Origin: Planctomycetaceae bacterium UBA4732
GTDB taxonomy: Bacteria; Planctomycetota; Planctomycetia; Gemmatales; Gemmataceae
NCBI GenBank assembly: GCA_002404095.1
Contig: DHJA01000012.1
Coordinates: 1 to 24,819 of the forward strand
Reading direction: 5' to 3'
DNA length: 24,819 nucleotides
Shown: positions 7,060 through 14,666 of the stretch, one piece after another
Position numbering within the stretch: the stretch's first letter is position 1
Layout: every line of letters begins with the position of its first letter
The notes under the pieces: generated by a model
The model's database searches: none
What the model saw: only the letters and a program-made list of their open reading frames with translations
What the model was told of the DNA's origin: nothing
Position numbers and translations under genes: made by a program

Positions 7060-7476
7060 ATGAGAGCTTTCATTTTGGCAGCAGCCGTCGGGATCGCCGG
7101 GATCGGTTTTGTTGGCGCCGGTACGGCGCAAGCGCAGTTTTACGCCGGCTACGGCAACGGCGCGCACGATTACGCACCGCACTGGCACCAGACGATTACT
7201 CCCTACGGGCCGACGTATTATTACGGCAACGGACTCCACGACTACTTGCCGCACGACCACGGCATTTCGCCGTGGGGCGGCGTCCGCAGCTATAGCAACA
7301 CCCCGTTCGGGCCGACCAAGAGCTACAACGGCTTCCCGAACTACGGCGGCTACGGCGGCGGCGGGTACGGCGGCTACGGCGGCGGCGGGTACGGCGGCTA
7401 CGGCGGCTACGGCGGCTACGGCGGCTACGGCGGCTACGGCGGCTACGGCGGCTATTACAACAACGGGGGCTGGTAA
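7060..7476 (+). CDS. Secreted His/Gly/Tyr-rich protein with tandem HDY-PH-H motifs
   Basis: This 138-residue exported protein has a signal peptide at residues 1-25 (ending AQAQ). The mature part has two copies of YGNGxHDYxPHxHxIxPxG (starting near residues 31 and 55), each with three histidines. A Tyr/Gly-rich tail of YGGYGGGG and YGG repeats from about residue 95 ends in YYNNGGW. Repeated histidines at fixed spacing suggest metal binding, and Gly-Tyr tails are common in proteins that self-associate or pack into envelopes. Both ideas are inference; the function is not known. The ATG at 7060 has a strong Shine-Dalgarno sequence (GGGAGGAG) seven bases upstream, and an intrinsic terminator follows the gene, so it is probably a single-gene unit. 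Related short proteins with HDF/HDY-PHxH motifs occur in several planctomycetes, as far as I recall. Confidence 0.87.
   Translation: MRAFILAAAVGIAGIGFVGAGTAQAQFYAGYGNGAHDYAPHWHQTITPYGPTYYYGNGLHDYLPHDHGISPWGGVRSYSNTPFGPTKSYNGFPNYGGYGGGGYGGYGGGGYGGYGGYGGYGGYGGYGGYGGYYNNGGW
7342..7455 (+). repeat. Tandem coding repeat (GGCTACGGC units)
   Basis: Nine-base GGCTACGGC units encode GYG. The 5' part has a higher-order unit of 24 bases twice (encoding YGGYGGGG), followed by a uniform run of units. Such an array is prone to length change by slippage. Confidence 0.88.
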
Positions 7477-7504
7477 AACCGCCAGACCGAACCATTCGCA
7501 CGGC

Positions 7505-7536
7505 GCCGCCGGGGAAACTCTCCGGCGGCTTTTTTT
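7505..7536 (+). terminator. Intrinsic (Rho-independent) terminator
   Basis: A perfect GCCGCCGG / CCGGCGGC stem (7505-7512 and 7522-7529) is followed at once by seven T (7530-7536), 28 bases after the stop codon of the His/Gly/Tyr-rich protein gene. Confidence 0.88.
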
Positions 7537-7665
7537 CAGGCCCGGCGGATCGTCGGGCGGGAAATGGATTCGACCCCCGGCAATTCGGCCAGCAAACGCG
7601 CCGCTGCAGTCAAATGTGGGGGGTTTCGGCTCGCCGCATAGGACTACCTGGTAACAAGGGAATAG

Positions 7666-8460
7666 TCATTTTCTCGGCGGGAAGAACCCCGCCTCCCCTT
7701 CATACACCGTCCTCCGTTCCCGCAGCCTCTCCACGATGCGCCGGTAATCCTCCGCCGTCCACCGCCGCTCAGTCAACAGACGCCGCGCTGCCGTGCCGGT
7801 GTCGGCGCCGAAGCCGCCGCCGCTGTCGTGAAAATCCTGCGTCACCAGCACGTCCGGGGCGAACGCCGTCAGGCGCGCAACAAAGGCGTCCGGGTTGAGC
7901 AGCGGCAGCATCGGCGTCACGCATAGGCCGACCGCCACGCCCGCCGACCGCACCGCCTCCGCCGCCTCCCAACGCTTTTCCAACGGCGGCGCCTTCGGCT
8001 CGAACGCCATTCGCACCGTCTCGCTGTCCGTCGGGATCGACAGGTTGACGCGCACCGCCCGGAATTGCCGTAGCAGGTCAAGGTCGCGTACCACCAGCGG
8101 GCCGCGCGTCTGAATCACCAGACGCGGTTGGTGCGGAATAAGCGCTTCGAGGATGCCGCGCGTCAGCCGTAGGCCGCGTTCCGCCGGCAGGTACGGGTCG
8201 GTGACGCTGGAGAGGTAGACCGCCTTGCCCGCGACTTTATGGCCGTGGCGTTGGGCCAGGTCGATGGCGTTGGCCTTGGCCGTAAACCAGCGGCCCCAGT
8301 CTTCGCGCGGCCGGCGGTTCTGCGGCAGGAACATGGCGTAACAGTAAATACAACCGAATGTGCATCCGTAATAGGGGTTGCACGTCCAGTCAAAGCCGCC
8401 GCGCGCGATGAAGCCGGTCGCCGGGCTGAAAATGGAGCGAGCGTTGATTTGTTCTAGCAA
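7666..8460 (-). CDS. Radical SAM protein, SplB/PA0069-like
   Basis: This 264-residue protein carries the radical SAM cluster motif in NPYYGCTFGCIYCYA: Cys33, Cys37 and Cys40 bind the 4Fe-4S cluster that cleaves S-adenosylmethionine. The short N-terminus with NPY-GC-GC-YC, followed by VYLSSVTDPYLPAE, TRGILEAL, VIQTRGPLVVRDLDLL, VRVNLSIPTDSE and PMLPLLNP, fits the uncharacterised PA0069/Rv2578c group related to spore photoproduct lyase. Members of this group lack a proven substrate. No signal peptide is seen, so it should be cytoplasmic. The start is a TTG at 8460 with GAGG nine bases upstream; no in-frame ATG precedes the cluster motif. It is convergent with the His/Gly/Tyr-rich protein gene and divergent from the beta-propeller gene, so context gives no functional hint. 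Confidence 0.85.
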   Translation of the reverse strand: MLEQINARSIFSPATGFIARGGFDWTCNPYYGCTFGCIYCYAMFLPQNRRPREDWGRWFTAKANAIDLAQRHGHKVAGKAVYLSSVTDPYLPAERGLRLTRGILEALIPHQPRLVIQTRGPLVVRDLDLLRQFRAVRVNLSIPTDSETVRMAFEPKAPPLEKRWEAAEAVRSAGVAVGLCVTPMLPLLNPDAFVARLTAFAPDVLVTQDFHDSGGGFGADTGTAARRLLTERRWTAEDYRRIVERLRERRTVYEGEAGFFPPRK

Positions 8461-8553
8461 GGGATTAGCCTCACCTGGCCCACTTCTAACTACGAGGGCG
8501 CGGGGATCGCCGCCGAAGATATTTTACTGAATCCAGCTTTGGAAAAGCGCCAA

Positions 8554-8611
8554 GCGAGCCGCCGGGTTTACCCCGGCGGGCCGGACGGCGGGGATAAACC
8601 CCGCCGCTCGC
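8554..8611. repeat. Imperfect intergenic palindrome
   Basis: Two 26-base arms (8554-8579 and 8586-8611) match at 21 of 26 positions as an inverted repeat around a six-base spacer, with a GGGTTTA / TAAACCC core. It sits between two divergent genes. Outside it, the 237-base gap (8461-8697) shows no gene. Confidence 0.7.
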
Positions 8612-8697
8612 GGTGGTTTTCCTCATGCCGGACTCACTAGAATAATCCCCTCCACGCCACGATACCCGGCTTTGCCTCATCGGAAGGATGGAAACGA

Positions 8698-11214
8698 ATG
8701 CTCCGCTCGCTGTCCGCGGCCGCCGTCCTTATGGGTTTATGCGGCGCCCTGGCCCTCGGCCTTCAGCCCGCCCATGAAGAATTCCGCCGTGATGGTTCAC
8801 CATCGCCTCGCGTCTTGCCAGGCGTTCGGCCCGATGGCGTGGTCCAGCTCCCCAACCAGTGGTCGCTGCGGCCGGCCGGCACACATCTCGCCCTCGGCGA
8901 CTTCCCCGTCAATATCGCATTGCACCCGGACGGCAAGTGGGCCGCCATCCTTCACGCCGGCTATGGCGAACACGAAATCGTCGTCGTCGAGCTGCGCAAG
9001 GACCATCCGCGAATCATAAGCCGGGTCAGCCTCGACCAGACGTTCTACGGCCTCTGCTTCGCGCCCGACGGCAAGACGCTGTTCGCCAGCGGCGGCGAGT
9101 ATGAAGTCGTCCACGCCTTCGCCTTCGACAAAGGTTTGCTTTCCGATCACCGCGAGATCGCCGTCGCCGCCGTTAAGGACAAGTTCGTCGTCTCCGGCGT
9201 GGCCGTGGACGCGACGGGACGCACATTGTTCGCCGCCGGCGCCTGGGGCGACGCCGTCTCTCTCGTCCCCCTGGACAAGCCGAGCGACCGCCGCACCGTC
9301 GCCCTCGACAAAGGCAGTTATCCCTACGCCTGCCTGCCGAATGCCAAGGGCGACCGGCTGTTCGTCAGCTTGTGGGGCAAGGCCGGCGTCGCCGTCATCG
9401 ACACGGCGGAGGCGAAGGTCGTCGCTGTGTGGAAGACCGAGGCGCACCCGACGGAAATGGCCCTTTCGCCCGACGGCAAGTCGCTTTTCGTGGCCTGCTC
9501 CAATTCGACGAAAGTGAGCGTGTTGGACGCCTCCCAAGACGGTAAACCCCTGGAAACGCTGCGTTGCGCCCTCTATCCCGACGCGCCTTCGGGCAATACG
9601 CCTAACAGCCTGACCCTGTCGCCGGACGGCCACATGCTCTTCGTCGCCAACGCCGACGCCAGCAATCTCGCCGTGTTCAACGTCTCCGCGCCGGGAAAGA
9701 CCGAGCCTCTTGGCTTCATTCCCACCGGCTGGTATCCCACGTCGGTGCGCTACAACCCGGCCGACCATCATCTCTACGTCGCCGACGGCAAAGGCCTCTC
9801 CTCGCGCGCCAACCCGCAAGGCCCCGGCCCTTATGAAGCCAACAAATTGAAGTCCGCTTATCAGTACATTGCCTCTCTGCTTCAGGGTTCTTTGAGCGCC
9901 ATCGACCTTCCCGGCCCGGAGAAGCTGGCCGATTACACGAAGCAGGCGTATGCGTGCAGCCCGTTGCGAGCCGACGCGGCGCCGGTCGGCGATCTGCCGG
10001 AAGACGGCCCCATCCCGCGCAAGACGGACGGCGCCGGCCCCATCCGTCATTGCATCTACATCGTCAAAGAGAACCGCACCTACGATCAGGTGTTTGGCGA
10101 CGTGAAGGAAGGCAACGGCGATCCGAACCTATGTCTCTTTGGCGAAAAAAACACTCCCAATCATCACAAATTGGCGCGGCAGTTTGTGTTGCTGGACAAT
10201 TTTTACTGCGACGGCGAAGTGTCGGCCGACGGCCATCAATGGACGATGGGGGCTTATGCCACCGATTTCGTGGAAAAGGTCTGGCCGCTCAGCTACCGCG
10301 GTAGTCCCTCAGGCAAAATGAGCGGGTATCCCTCCGAGGGCAATTACGACGCCATCGCCCGGCCGGCCGGCGGCTATCTGTGGGACCGTTGCGCCGAGGC
10401 CGGCGTCAGCTACCGCAGTTACGGTGAATGGGTGGAAAACGGCAAGAAACCGGGCGACCCGGCTAAGGCGAAGGTCAAGGCGCTGGAGGGCCACATCGAC
10501 CCGGGCTACCACGGCTGGGACCTCGACTACACCGACGTGAAGCGGGCCAGCCGCTTCATCAAGGAGCTGCACCGCTACGAGAAGGAAGGGGGAATGCCGC
10601 AATTCACCGTATTGAGATTGCCGAACGATCACACTTCCGGCACGAAGGTCGGCAAGCCGACGCCGCGGGCCTACGTCGCTGACAACGACTTGGCACTGGG
10701 CCTGGTGGTGGAGGCGTTGAGCCAGAGTAAGTTCTGGAAAGCCACGGCAATCTTCGTGATCGAGGACGACGCCCAGAACGGCGCCGACCACGTGGACGCC
10801 CACCGGACTGTCGCATTGGTAATCAGCCCGTACACCAAGAAAAACTACGTCGATTCGACGATGTATTCGACGAGCAGCATGGCGCGGACGATGGAACTAA
10901 TCCTGGGGCTAAAGCCGATGAGCCAGTTCGATGCGGCGGCGCGGCCGATGGTCAACGCTTTCCAGAGCAAGCCGGACCTGGCGCCGTATGAACATGCCGC
11001 GGTGCAGGTGGATTTGAAGGAGACAAACACGGCGGCGGCGTGGGGCGCGAAGCGGTCGGAGGACTTTGATTTCGCCGAGGAGGACCGCGTGGACGACCTG
11101 TTGTTCAACGAAGTGATCTGGCGGTCGGTGAAGGGACCGGAGTCGGCCTCGCCGGCGCCAGTGCGGTCGGCGTTCGTGAAGCCGCATGGCAAAGCGGATA
11201 AAGACGATGATTGA
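8698..11214 (+). CDS. Secreted YncE-type beta-propeller fused to an AcpA-like phosphoesterase
   Basis: This 838-residue exported protein has a signal peptide at residues 1-20 or so. Residues 60-400 form a seven-bladed propeller of YncE/lactonase type, with repeated LSPDGKSLFVA, LHPDGKWAAI and FAPDGKTLFASG blade motifs. From about residue 450 a phosphoesterase domain of the alkaline phosphatase superfamily follows. IYIVKENRTYDQVFGD (455-468) is the ENR-S/T-Y/F-D active-site block of the phospholipase C/AcpA family, with Thr461 the likely nucleophile. EDDAQNGADHVDAHR (689-703) carries the second group of metal ligands. The fusion is common in planctomycetes and related soil bacteria, but the substrate is unknown; a phosphate ester outside the cytoplasm is the reasonable guess. 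GGAAGG stands 10 bases before the ATG. The DUF5009 gene follows on the same strand after 95 bases. Confidence 0.92.
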   Translation: MLRSLSAAAVLMGLCGALALGLQPAHEEFRRDGSPSPRVLPGVRPDGVVQLPNQWSLRPAGTHLALGDFPVNIALHPDGKWAAILHAGYGEHEIVVVELRKDHPRIISRVSLDQTFYGLCFAPDGKTLFASGGEYEVVHAFAFDKGLLSDHREIAVAAVKDKFVVSGVAVDATGRTLFAAGAWGDAVSLVPLDKPSDRRTVALDKGSYPYACLPNAKGDRLFVSLWGKAGVAVIDTAEAKVVAVWKTEAHPTEMALSPDGKSLFVACSNSTKVSVLDASQDGKPLETLRCALYPDAPSGNTPNSLTLSPDGHMLFVANADASNLAVFNVSAPGKTEPLGFIPTGWYPTSVRYNPADHHLYVADGKGLSSRANPQGPGPYEANKLKSAYQYIASLLQGSLSAIDLPGPEKLADYTKQAYACSPLRADAAPVGDLPEDGPIPRKTDGAGPIRHCIYIVKENRTYDQVFGDVKEGNGDPNLCLFGEKNTPNHHKLARQFVLLDNFYCDGEVSADGHQWTMGAYATDFVEKVWPLSYRGSPSGKMSGYPSEGNYDAIARPAGGYLWDRCAEAGVSYRSYGEWVENGKKPGDPAKAKVKALEGHIDPGYHGWDLDYTDVKRASRFIKELHRYEKEGGMPQFTVLRLPNDHTSGTKVGKPTPRAYVADNDLALGLVVEALSQSKFWKATAIFVIEDDAQNGADHVDAHRTVALVISPYTKKNYVDSTMYSTSSMARTMELILGLKPMSQFDAAARPMVNAFQSKPDLAPYEHAAVQVDLKETNTAAAWGAKRSEDFDFAEEDRVDDLLFNEVIWRSVKGPESASPAPVRSAFVKPHGKADKDDD

Positions 11215-11227
11215 TGGCGGCGCTACG

Positions 11228-11297
11228 GACGAGCCGCGACCGTTAGGGAGAGGGGCGTCCTCAACTCAAAACCGCTTCCTAACGGTCGCGGCTCGTC
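11228..11297. repeat. Palindrome with AGCCGCGACC core before the DUF5009 gene
   Basis: Two perfect 20-bp arms (11228-11247 and 11278-11297) begin 14 bases after the phosphoesterase stop. The stem can extend by three more pairs, one of them G-U. The second arm ends 12 bases before the ATG of the next gene. The AGCCGCGACC sequence recurs in the palindrome at 16833-16897. Confidence 0.85.
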
Positions 11298-11309
11298 AAC
11301 GGTGGTCGC

Positions 11310-12572
11310 ATGAAACCCGTAGTTAATCCCGCCGCCAACCGCGTTTCTTCGATAGACGCCTATCGCGGATTCGTAATGTTCCTGATGATGGCAGAGGTTC
11401 TGGAACTAGCCCACGTTGCAAATACCGCCGGCCTTGGCAACTCGGTGTTGCAATTCCTCGCTTCCACGCTGGAACAGGCCCACATTCTAAAAGCAGACGG
11501 CGTTCACAACTCTCTGTTGCAGTTTCTCGCCTTCAATCAGACCCATGCGGAATGGTCCGGCTGTTCGCTGCACGATCTGATTCAGCCGTCGTTTACGTTC
11601 CTCGTCGGCGTGGCGTTGCCGTACTCGTTGGCGAGCCGCATCGCCCGTGGGCAGCCGCAGGGCTGGATGATTGCTCACGCCGCTTGGCGGGCGTTCTTAC
11701 TTGTCGCGCTGGGCATTTTCCTCCGTTCAGTCGGCCGGTCGCATACGAACTTCACATTCGAGGACACGCTCACGCAGATCGGATTAGGGTATTTACCGCT
11801 CTTTCTTCTCGGTTTCACTAAACCGAAGTGGCAATGGCTGGCGTTGGCAGTGGTCCTCGTGGGATATTGGGCGGCGTTCGCCTTATACCCATTGCCGGGG
11901 CCGAACTTCGACTACGCCTCGGCCGGCGCAACCCCGAACTGGCCATACAACTTCACCGGCTTCGCCGCCCACTGGAACAAGAATACCAACCTGGCCTGGG
12001 CGTTCGACCGTTGGTTCCTGAACCTATTCCGCTCCGACAAGTCGTTTCTGTTTAACGGCGGCGGCTACGCCACGCTGAGTTTCATTCCCACGCTGGGGAC
12101 GATGATTCTGGGTCTGATAGCCGGCGGTTGGCTTAAGGGCGGCGGGACGGGCTGGAGCAAAGCGGGTTGGCTGGCCCTTGCCGGCGTGGCGGGCCTGGCG
12201 CTAGGGATCGCGGCCGACTCCTATGGCATTTGCCCGAGCGTCAAGCGCATCTGGACGCCGGCGTGGACGCTGTTCAGCGGCGGCTGGTGTTTTCTCTTCT
12301 TGGCGGGTTTCTACGCGGTCATGGACGTGATGCAGTTGCAGACGTGGGCATTCCCGCTGCGCGTCGTCGGCATGAACTCCATCGCGGCGTACTGCATGGC
12401 CGCCCTCATCCATCCGTTCATCGTCGGCACGCTGCGGACGCACTTGGGATCGGACGTATTCAAGGTTTGGGGCGAGGCCTATGAGCCGTTGGCGATCGGG
12501 GCGGTGGTGCTGACGGTCTACTGGCTGATTTTGTTCTGGATGTACCGACGCGGGATATTCTTGCGCATCTGA
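11310..12572 (+). CDS. DUF5009 membrane protein, acyltransferase-like (HGSNAT/YeiB relative)
   Basis: This 420-residue polytopic membrane protein has about ten hydrophobic helices. The N-terminus [13 protein letters not shown] and the motif [23 protein letters not shown] (His79, Trp82, residues 88-100) mark the DUF5009 family. That family is distantly related to heparan-alpha-glucosaminide N-acetyltransferase, which moves an acetyl group across a membrane. A transmembrane acyl transfer to an exported sugar is therefore the likely role, inferred from the family. Unusually, residues 44-66 and 67 onward repeat the same motif (NSVLQFLA, then NSLLQFLA) just before the active-site histidine, which looks like a 69-base internal duplication. 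The start ATG has only GGTGG in front of it, and a stable palindrome ends 12 bases upstream. A copy of the last 44 bases of this gene occurs at 13320-13363. Confidence 0.9.
   Translation: MKPVVNPAANRVSSIDAYRGFVMFLMMAEVLELAHVANTAGLGNSVLQFLASTLEQAHILKADGVHNSLLQFLAFNQTHAEWSGCSLHDLIQPSFTFLVGVALPYSLASRIARGQPQGWMIAHAAWRAFLLVALGIFLRSVGRSHTNFTFEDTLTQIGLGYLPLFLLGFTKPKWQWLALAVVLVGYWAAFALYPLPGPNFDYASAGATPNWPYNFTGFAAHWNKNTNLAWAFDRWFLNLFRSDKSFLFNGGGYATLSFIPTLGTMILGLIAGGWLKGGGTGWSKAGWLALAGVAGLALGIAADSYGICPSVKRIWTPAWTLFSGGWCFLFLAGFYAVMDVMQLQTWAFPLRVVGMNSIAAYCMAALIHPFIVGTLRTHLGSDVFKVWGEAYEPLAIGAVVLTVYWLILFWMYRRGIFLRI
12529..12572 (+). repeat. Left copy of 44-bp direct repeat (3' end of the DUF5009 gene)
   Basis: This is the end of the DUF5009 gene including its stop, encoding [12 protein letters not shown]. 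It matches 13320-13363 at 37 of 44 positions. Together the two copies bracket the toxin-antitoxin pair at a distance of 791 bases. Confidence 0.8.
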
Positions 12573-12595
12573 TGGGCCGTCGCGGCGTTGCAACC

Positions 12596-12946
12596 TTACA
12601 AGCCTAGCAAACGACGCAGACAACCCTCCACCAGAGTCATTGTGGCGGAACTCACGGTACCCCAAAACTCGATGAGTCGTCGCCGATCTATTGAGCGGGC
12701 CGCGTCGCATAGCGCGGCGCTGGGGAGACGCAACCCCGCTTCCGGTGGATTTACGGGGACATGCACCGGCAATGGCCGGATGCGAGACGTGATCGGCAGG
12801 ACGACCACCAGACCAGATCGGCCGGCGTTGAATGGATCGACCGAGACAACCAGCACGGGCCGACTCCCACCCTGTTCGTGCCCGAACGTCGGGTCGAGAT
12901 TGGCCAGCCAGACTTCCCCGCGCTGAGGTGATGTGGTGCTGCTCAT
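12596..12946 (-). CDS. MazF/PemK-family mRNA interferase toxin
   Basis: This 116-residue toxin belongs to a type II toxin-antitoxin pair; MazF proteins cut RNA at short specific sites. Family motifs in order are RGEVWLANLDPTFGHEQGGS, then RPVLVVS, VVVLPITS and the C-terminal LCDAARSIDRRRLIEFWG. Arg29 (in SRP) and Thr53 (in PITS) fall where the catalytic Arg and Thr of MazF lie. The usual Gln of the LCDQ-R-ID motif is Ala here. The ATG at 12946 overlaps the antitoxin stop codon (ATGA), the classic coupled arrangement, which makes this start firm over an upstream GTG-type extension. The gene is convergent with the DUF5009 gene, with 23 bases between them. Confidence 0.92.
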   Translation of the reverse strand: MSSTTSPQRGEVWLANLDPTFGHEQGGSRPVLVVSVDPFNAGRSGLVVVLPITSRIRPLPVHVPVNPPEAGLRLPSAALCDAARSIDRRRLIEFWGTVSSATMTLVEGCLRRLLGL

Positions 12947-13248
12947 GACGCGCGTTCCTGCTCGGTTGACGGTGCTACGTCGCCGTCCGCAGTCCAACGT
13001 TCGGATGGATCAAGGCCGTCCATCAAAGTATTGTCCCACAGCTTGCGCTCGGCCTCGACTTCCGCCCACGCCGCCGGGTCCGCTCGCAGAGCCGCATAAC
13101 CAGCGTTCGCGGCGTCCCAAAACTTCCGGTCGTACTGTTCGTTGACGGCATGATCCAGGGCTTCGTTGACAGAATGACTTTCCCACCGGGCCAGCTCGCG
13201 CAGGCGGGCCAAGGTGGTTTCCGAAATGGGAATGCTTGTCTCAGCCAT
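12943..13248 (-). CDS. Antitoxin of the MazF pair (ribbon-helix-helix type)
   Basis: This 101-residue protein is the likely antitoxin and autorepressor. Residues 1-40 (ETSIPISETTLARLRELARW, then ESHSVNEALDHAVNEQY) look like a ribbon-helix-helix DNA-binding domain. Residues 43-80 (FWDAANAGYAALRADPAAWA, then EVEAERKLWDNTLMDGL) resemble the toxin-binding tail of antitoxins that sit next to PemK/MazF toxins in actinobacteria and planctomycetes. The acidic C-terminus is probably disordered. I chose the ATG at 13248 because GGAGGG lies seven bases before it, although the frame is open 42 codons further upstream. The stop overlaps the toxin start by four bases, so the antitoxin is made first. An extended -10 promoter lies about 28 bases upstream. 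Confidence 0.88.
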   Translation of the reverse strand: MAETSIPISETTLARLRELARWESHSVNEALDHAVNEQYDRKFWDAANAGYAALRADPAAWAEVEAERKLWDNTLMDGLDPSERWTADGDVAPSTEQERAS

Positions 13249-13275
13249 GTGACCGCCCTCCAGAGTTCTTCGGAA

Positions 13276-13284
13276 AGTATACCA
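13276..13284 (-). promoter_or_regulatory. Candidate extended -10 promoter of the toxin-antitoxin operon
   Basis: The minus strand reads TGGTATACT, an extended -10 element differing from TGnTATAAT at one base. Its distance gives a leader of about 20 bases that still includes the GGAGGG ribosome binding site. No convincing -35 is seen, as is usual for extended -10 promoters. The GTATAC inside is a palindrome that a ribbon-helix-helix antitoxin could bind. Confidence 0.45.
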
Positions 13285-13319
13285 TAACATGAACGCGGCA
13301 ACCCACGACGGGGCGAAAC

Positions 13320-13363
13320 TTTTATTCTGGATGTACCGATGCGGGATTTTCTTGCATGTATGA
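13320..13363 (+). repeat. Right copy of 44-bp direct repeat (DUF5009 3' end fragment)
   Basis: In the same frame this encodes FWMYRCGIFLHV then a stop, against [12 protein letters not shown] then a stop in the intact gene; 37 of 44 bases agree. Similarity stops abruptly on the left side, so only the gene end is present. Confidence 0.8.
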
Positions 13364-13460
13364 CCGCGGGTCAACTACAAGGTGTTAGTAAAATGTTAGA
13401 TTATCGTTGAAGATATAACCCGTTTCGCAAGCTTGTCGTACCCGTACAAAGGAGATGGGC

Positions 13461-14624
13461 ATGTGCAATCCGACTAGGTGGGCCTTTGCCGCGCCGGCGG
13501 CCGGGCTTCTGATCCTGACCTGCTGCATCGCGGCCGAACCCGACGCGAGAGTCCGGCCGGGCGCCGACACCGTTCAAGGTCTCGTTGTCCACGAGTGGGG
13601 CACGTTCAGCACCTTTTCCGGGTCGAACGGGACGAACCTGAGTTTCTCCCCCTACGACAACGACTTGCCGGACTTCGTCCACGGCTACCTGCCGAAAAAC
13701 TCGAAGGCGGGGCCGCAAGGGGGTTTGATCAGCCTGGAGACGCCCGTTCTCTACTTCTACGCCGACCGGCCCCAGAGCGCTTCCGTTCAGGTCGATTTCC
13801 CTAAGGGGATCTTCACGGAGTGGTATCCTTACGCCGCGCGATCGGACAAGAAGCTTGCCTGGGACCATATAAGCGTCATGCCGAACGAACCCCTCAAGCT
13901 GCCAAATGAGACGAAAAAGAGCCGCTATTACGCCGCCCGCGAGACGGACGCGGCGCCTTTGCGCGTTGGCTTCTTTGAAGCCAACGAAAAGAGAGTGGAG
14001 CAGGAGAAATTCCTGTTCTACCGCGGCGTGGGCGACTTCGACATGCCGCTTTCCGCACGCGCCTGGGGCGGCGGGAGCTTTACCGTTCACTGGGACGGCC
14101 GCGGCCCGGAAGGTGATCTGGTCCTGGTTCAAATCGAGGCCGGCAAGCTGCGCTTCCGGCCCTTTCGCCTGAACCGGCATAAGAAGGGCGCGGCGCAAGC
14201 CGACATCGAGATCCCCGAGACCGATTCCACGATAGATCAACTCGGCGAGACGATGGTGAAGCTGCTCATCGAAAAGGGTATGTTGGAAAAGGAAGCACGC
14301 GCCATGGTCAAGACCTGGAGTTCCGCCTGGTTCGGCGAAGAGGGGACTCGCATCCTGTACATCCTGCCGCCGGAGGTAACCGACGCCATGCTGCCGCTCC
14401 ACGTAGACCCCAAGCCGAAGTCGCTCGTCCGCGTACTCGTCGGCCGGCATGATTTGCTCACCCCGGAGCGAGAACGACGCATCGACTCTCTGGAATCCAA
14501 ATTGAATGACGATTCGGCTCCACAACCCGAACGCGATGCTGCGAGGAACGAGTTGGCGAAGCTGGGCCGCTACACAGGAGCCGTGCGGGAAGCGGCGGAA
14601 ACGCGGCTCAAGCAGAGGCGATGA
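13461..14624 (+). CDS. Exported uncharacterised planctomycete protein
   Basis: This 387-residue protein has a signal sequence at residues 1-25 containing two adjacent cysteines (LLILTCCIAA), so it could be a lipoprotein. Its most distinctive motif is VVHEWGTFSTFSGSNGTNLS (about residues 42-61), followed by YDNDLPDFVHGYLPKNSKA, GGLISLETPVLYFYADRP and VDFPKGIFTEWYP. I recognise this set as a recurrent planctomycete protein but cannot name a function. The middle, about 75-240, looks beta-rich; the last 60 residues are charged helix. The ATG at 13461 is preceded by AAAGGAG at six bases; the ATG at 13455 overlaps that ribosome binding site and is rejected. The serine hydrolase gene follows after 42 bases and the TPR gene after that, so the three probably form one operon. 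Confidence 0.82.
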   Translation: MCNPTRWAFAAPAAGLLILTCCIAAEPDARVRPGADTVQGLVVHEWGTFSTFSGSNGTNLSFSPYDNDLPDFVHGYLPKNSKAGPQGGLISLETPVLYFYADRPQSASVQVDFPKGIFTEWYPYAARSDKKLAWDHISVMPNEPLKLPNETKKSRYYAARETDAAPLRVGFFEANEKRVEQEKFLFYRGVGDFDMPLSARAWGGGSFTVHWDGRGPEGDLVLVQIEAGKLRFRPFRLNRHKKGAAQADIEIPETDSTIDQLGETMVKLLIEKGMLEKEARAMVKTWSSAWFGEEGTRILYILPPEVTDAMLPLHVDPKPKSLVRVLVGRHDLLTPERERRIDSLESKLNDDSAPQPERDAARNELAKLGRYTGAVREAAETRLKQRR

Positions 14625-14666
14625 TCGCGCACATATGGCGAAAGAGTAAAGGCTTCGGAGACGCCC

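Noticed and set aside
7342..7455. Possible CRISPR or other non-coding tandem array
   Set aside because: Units are nine bases in phase with codons and there are no spacers.
7196..7501. Minus-strand frame encoding long runs of SRR
   Set aside because: It is the complement of the GGCTACGGC coding array; the plus-strand frame has a signal peptide, ribosome binding site and terminator.
8797..10050. A 417-codon open frame on the minus strand
   Set aside because: It is antisense to the YncE-type propeller, with a composition rich in Gly, Val, Arg and Ala and no family pattern.
13385..13420. Promoter with TATAAC upstream of the secreted-protein operon
   Set aside because: The -10-like sequence is good but no -35 stands at an acceptable distance, and the region is AT-rich enough for chance matches.
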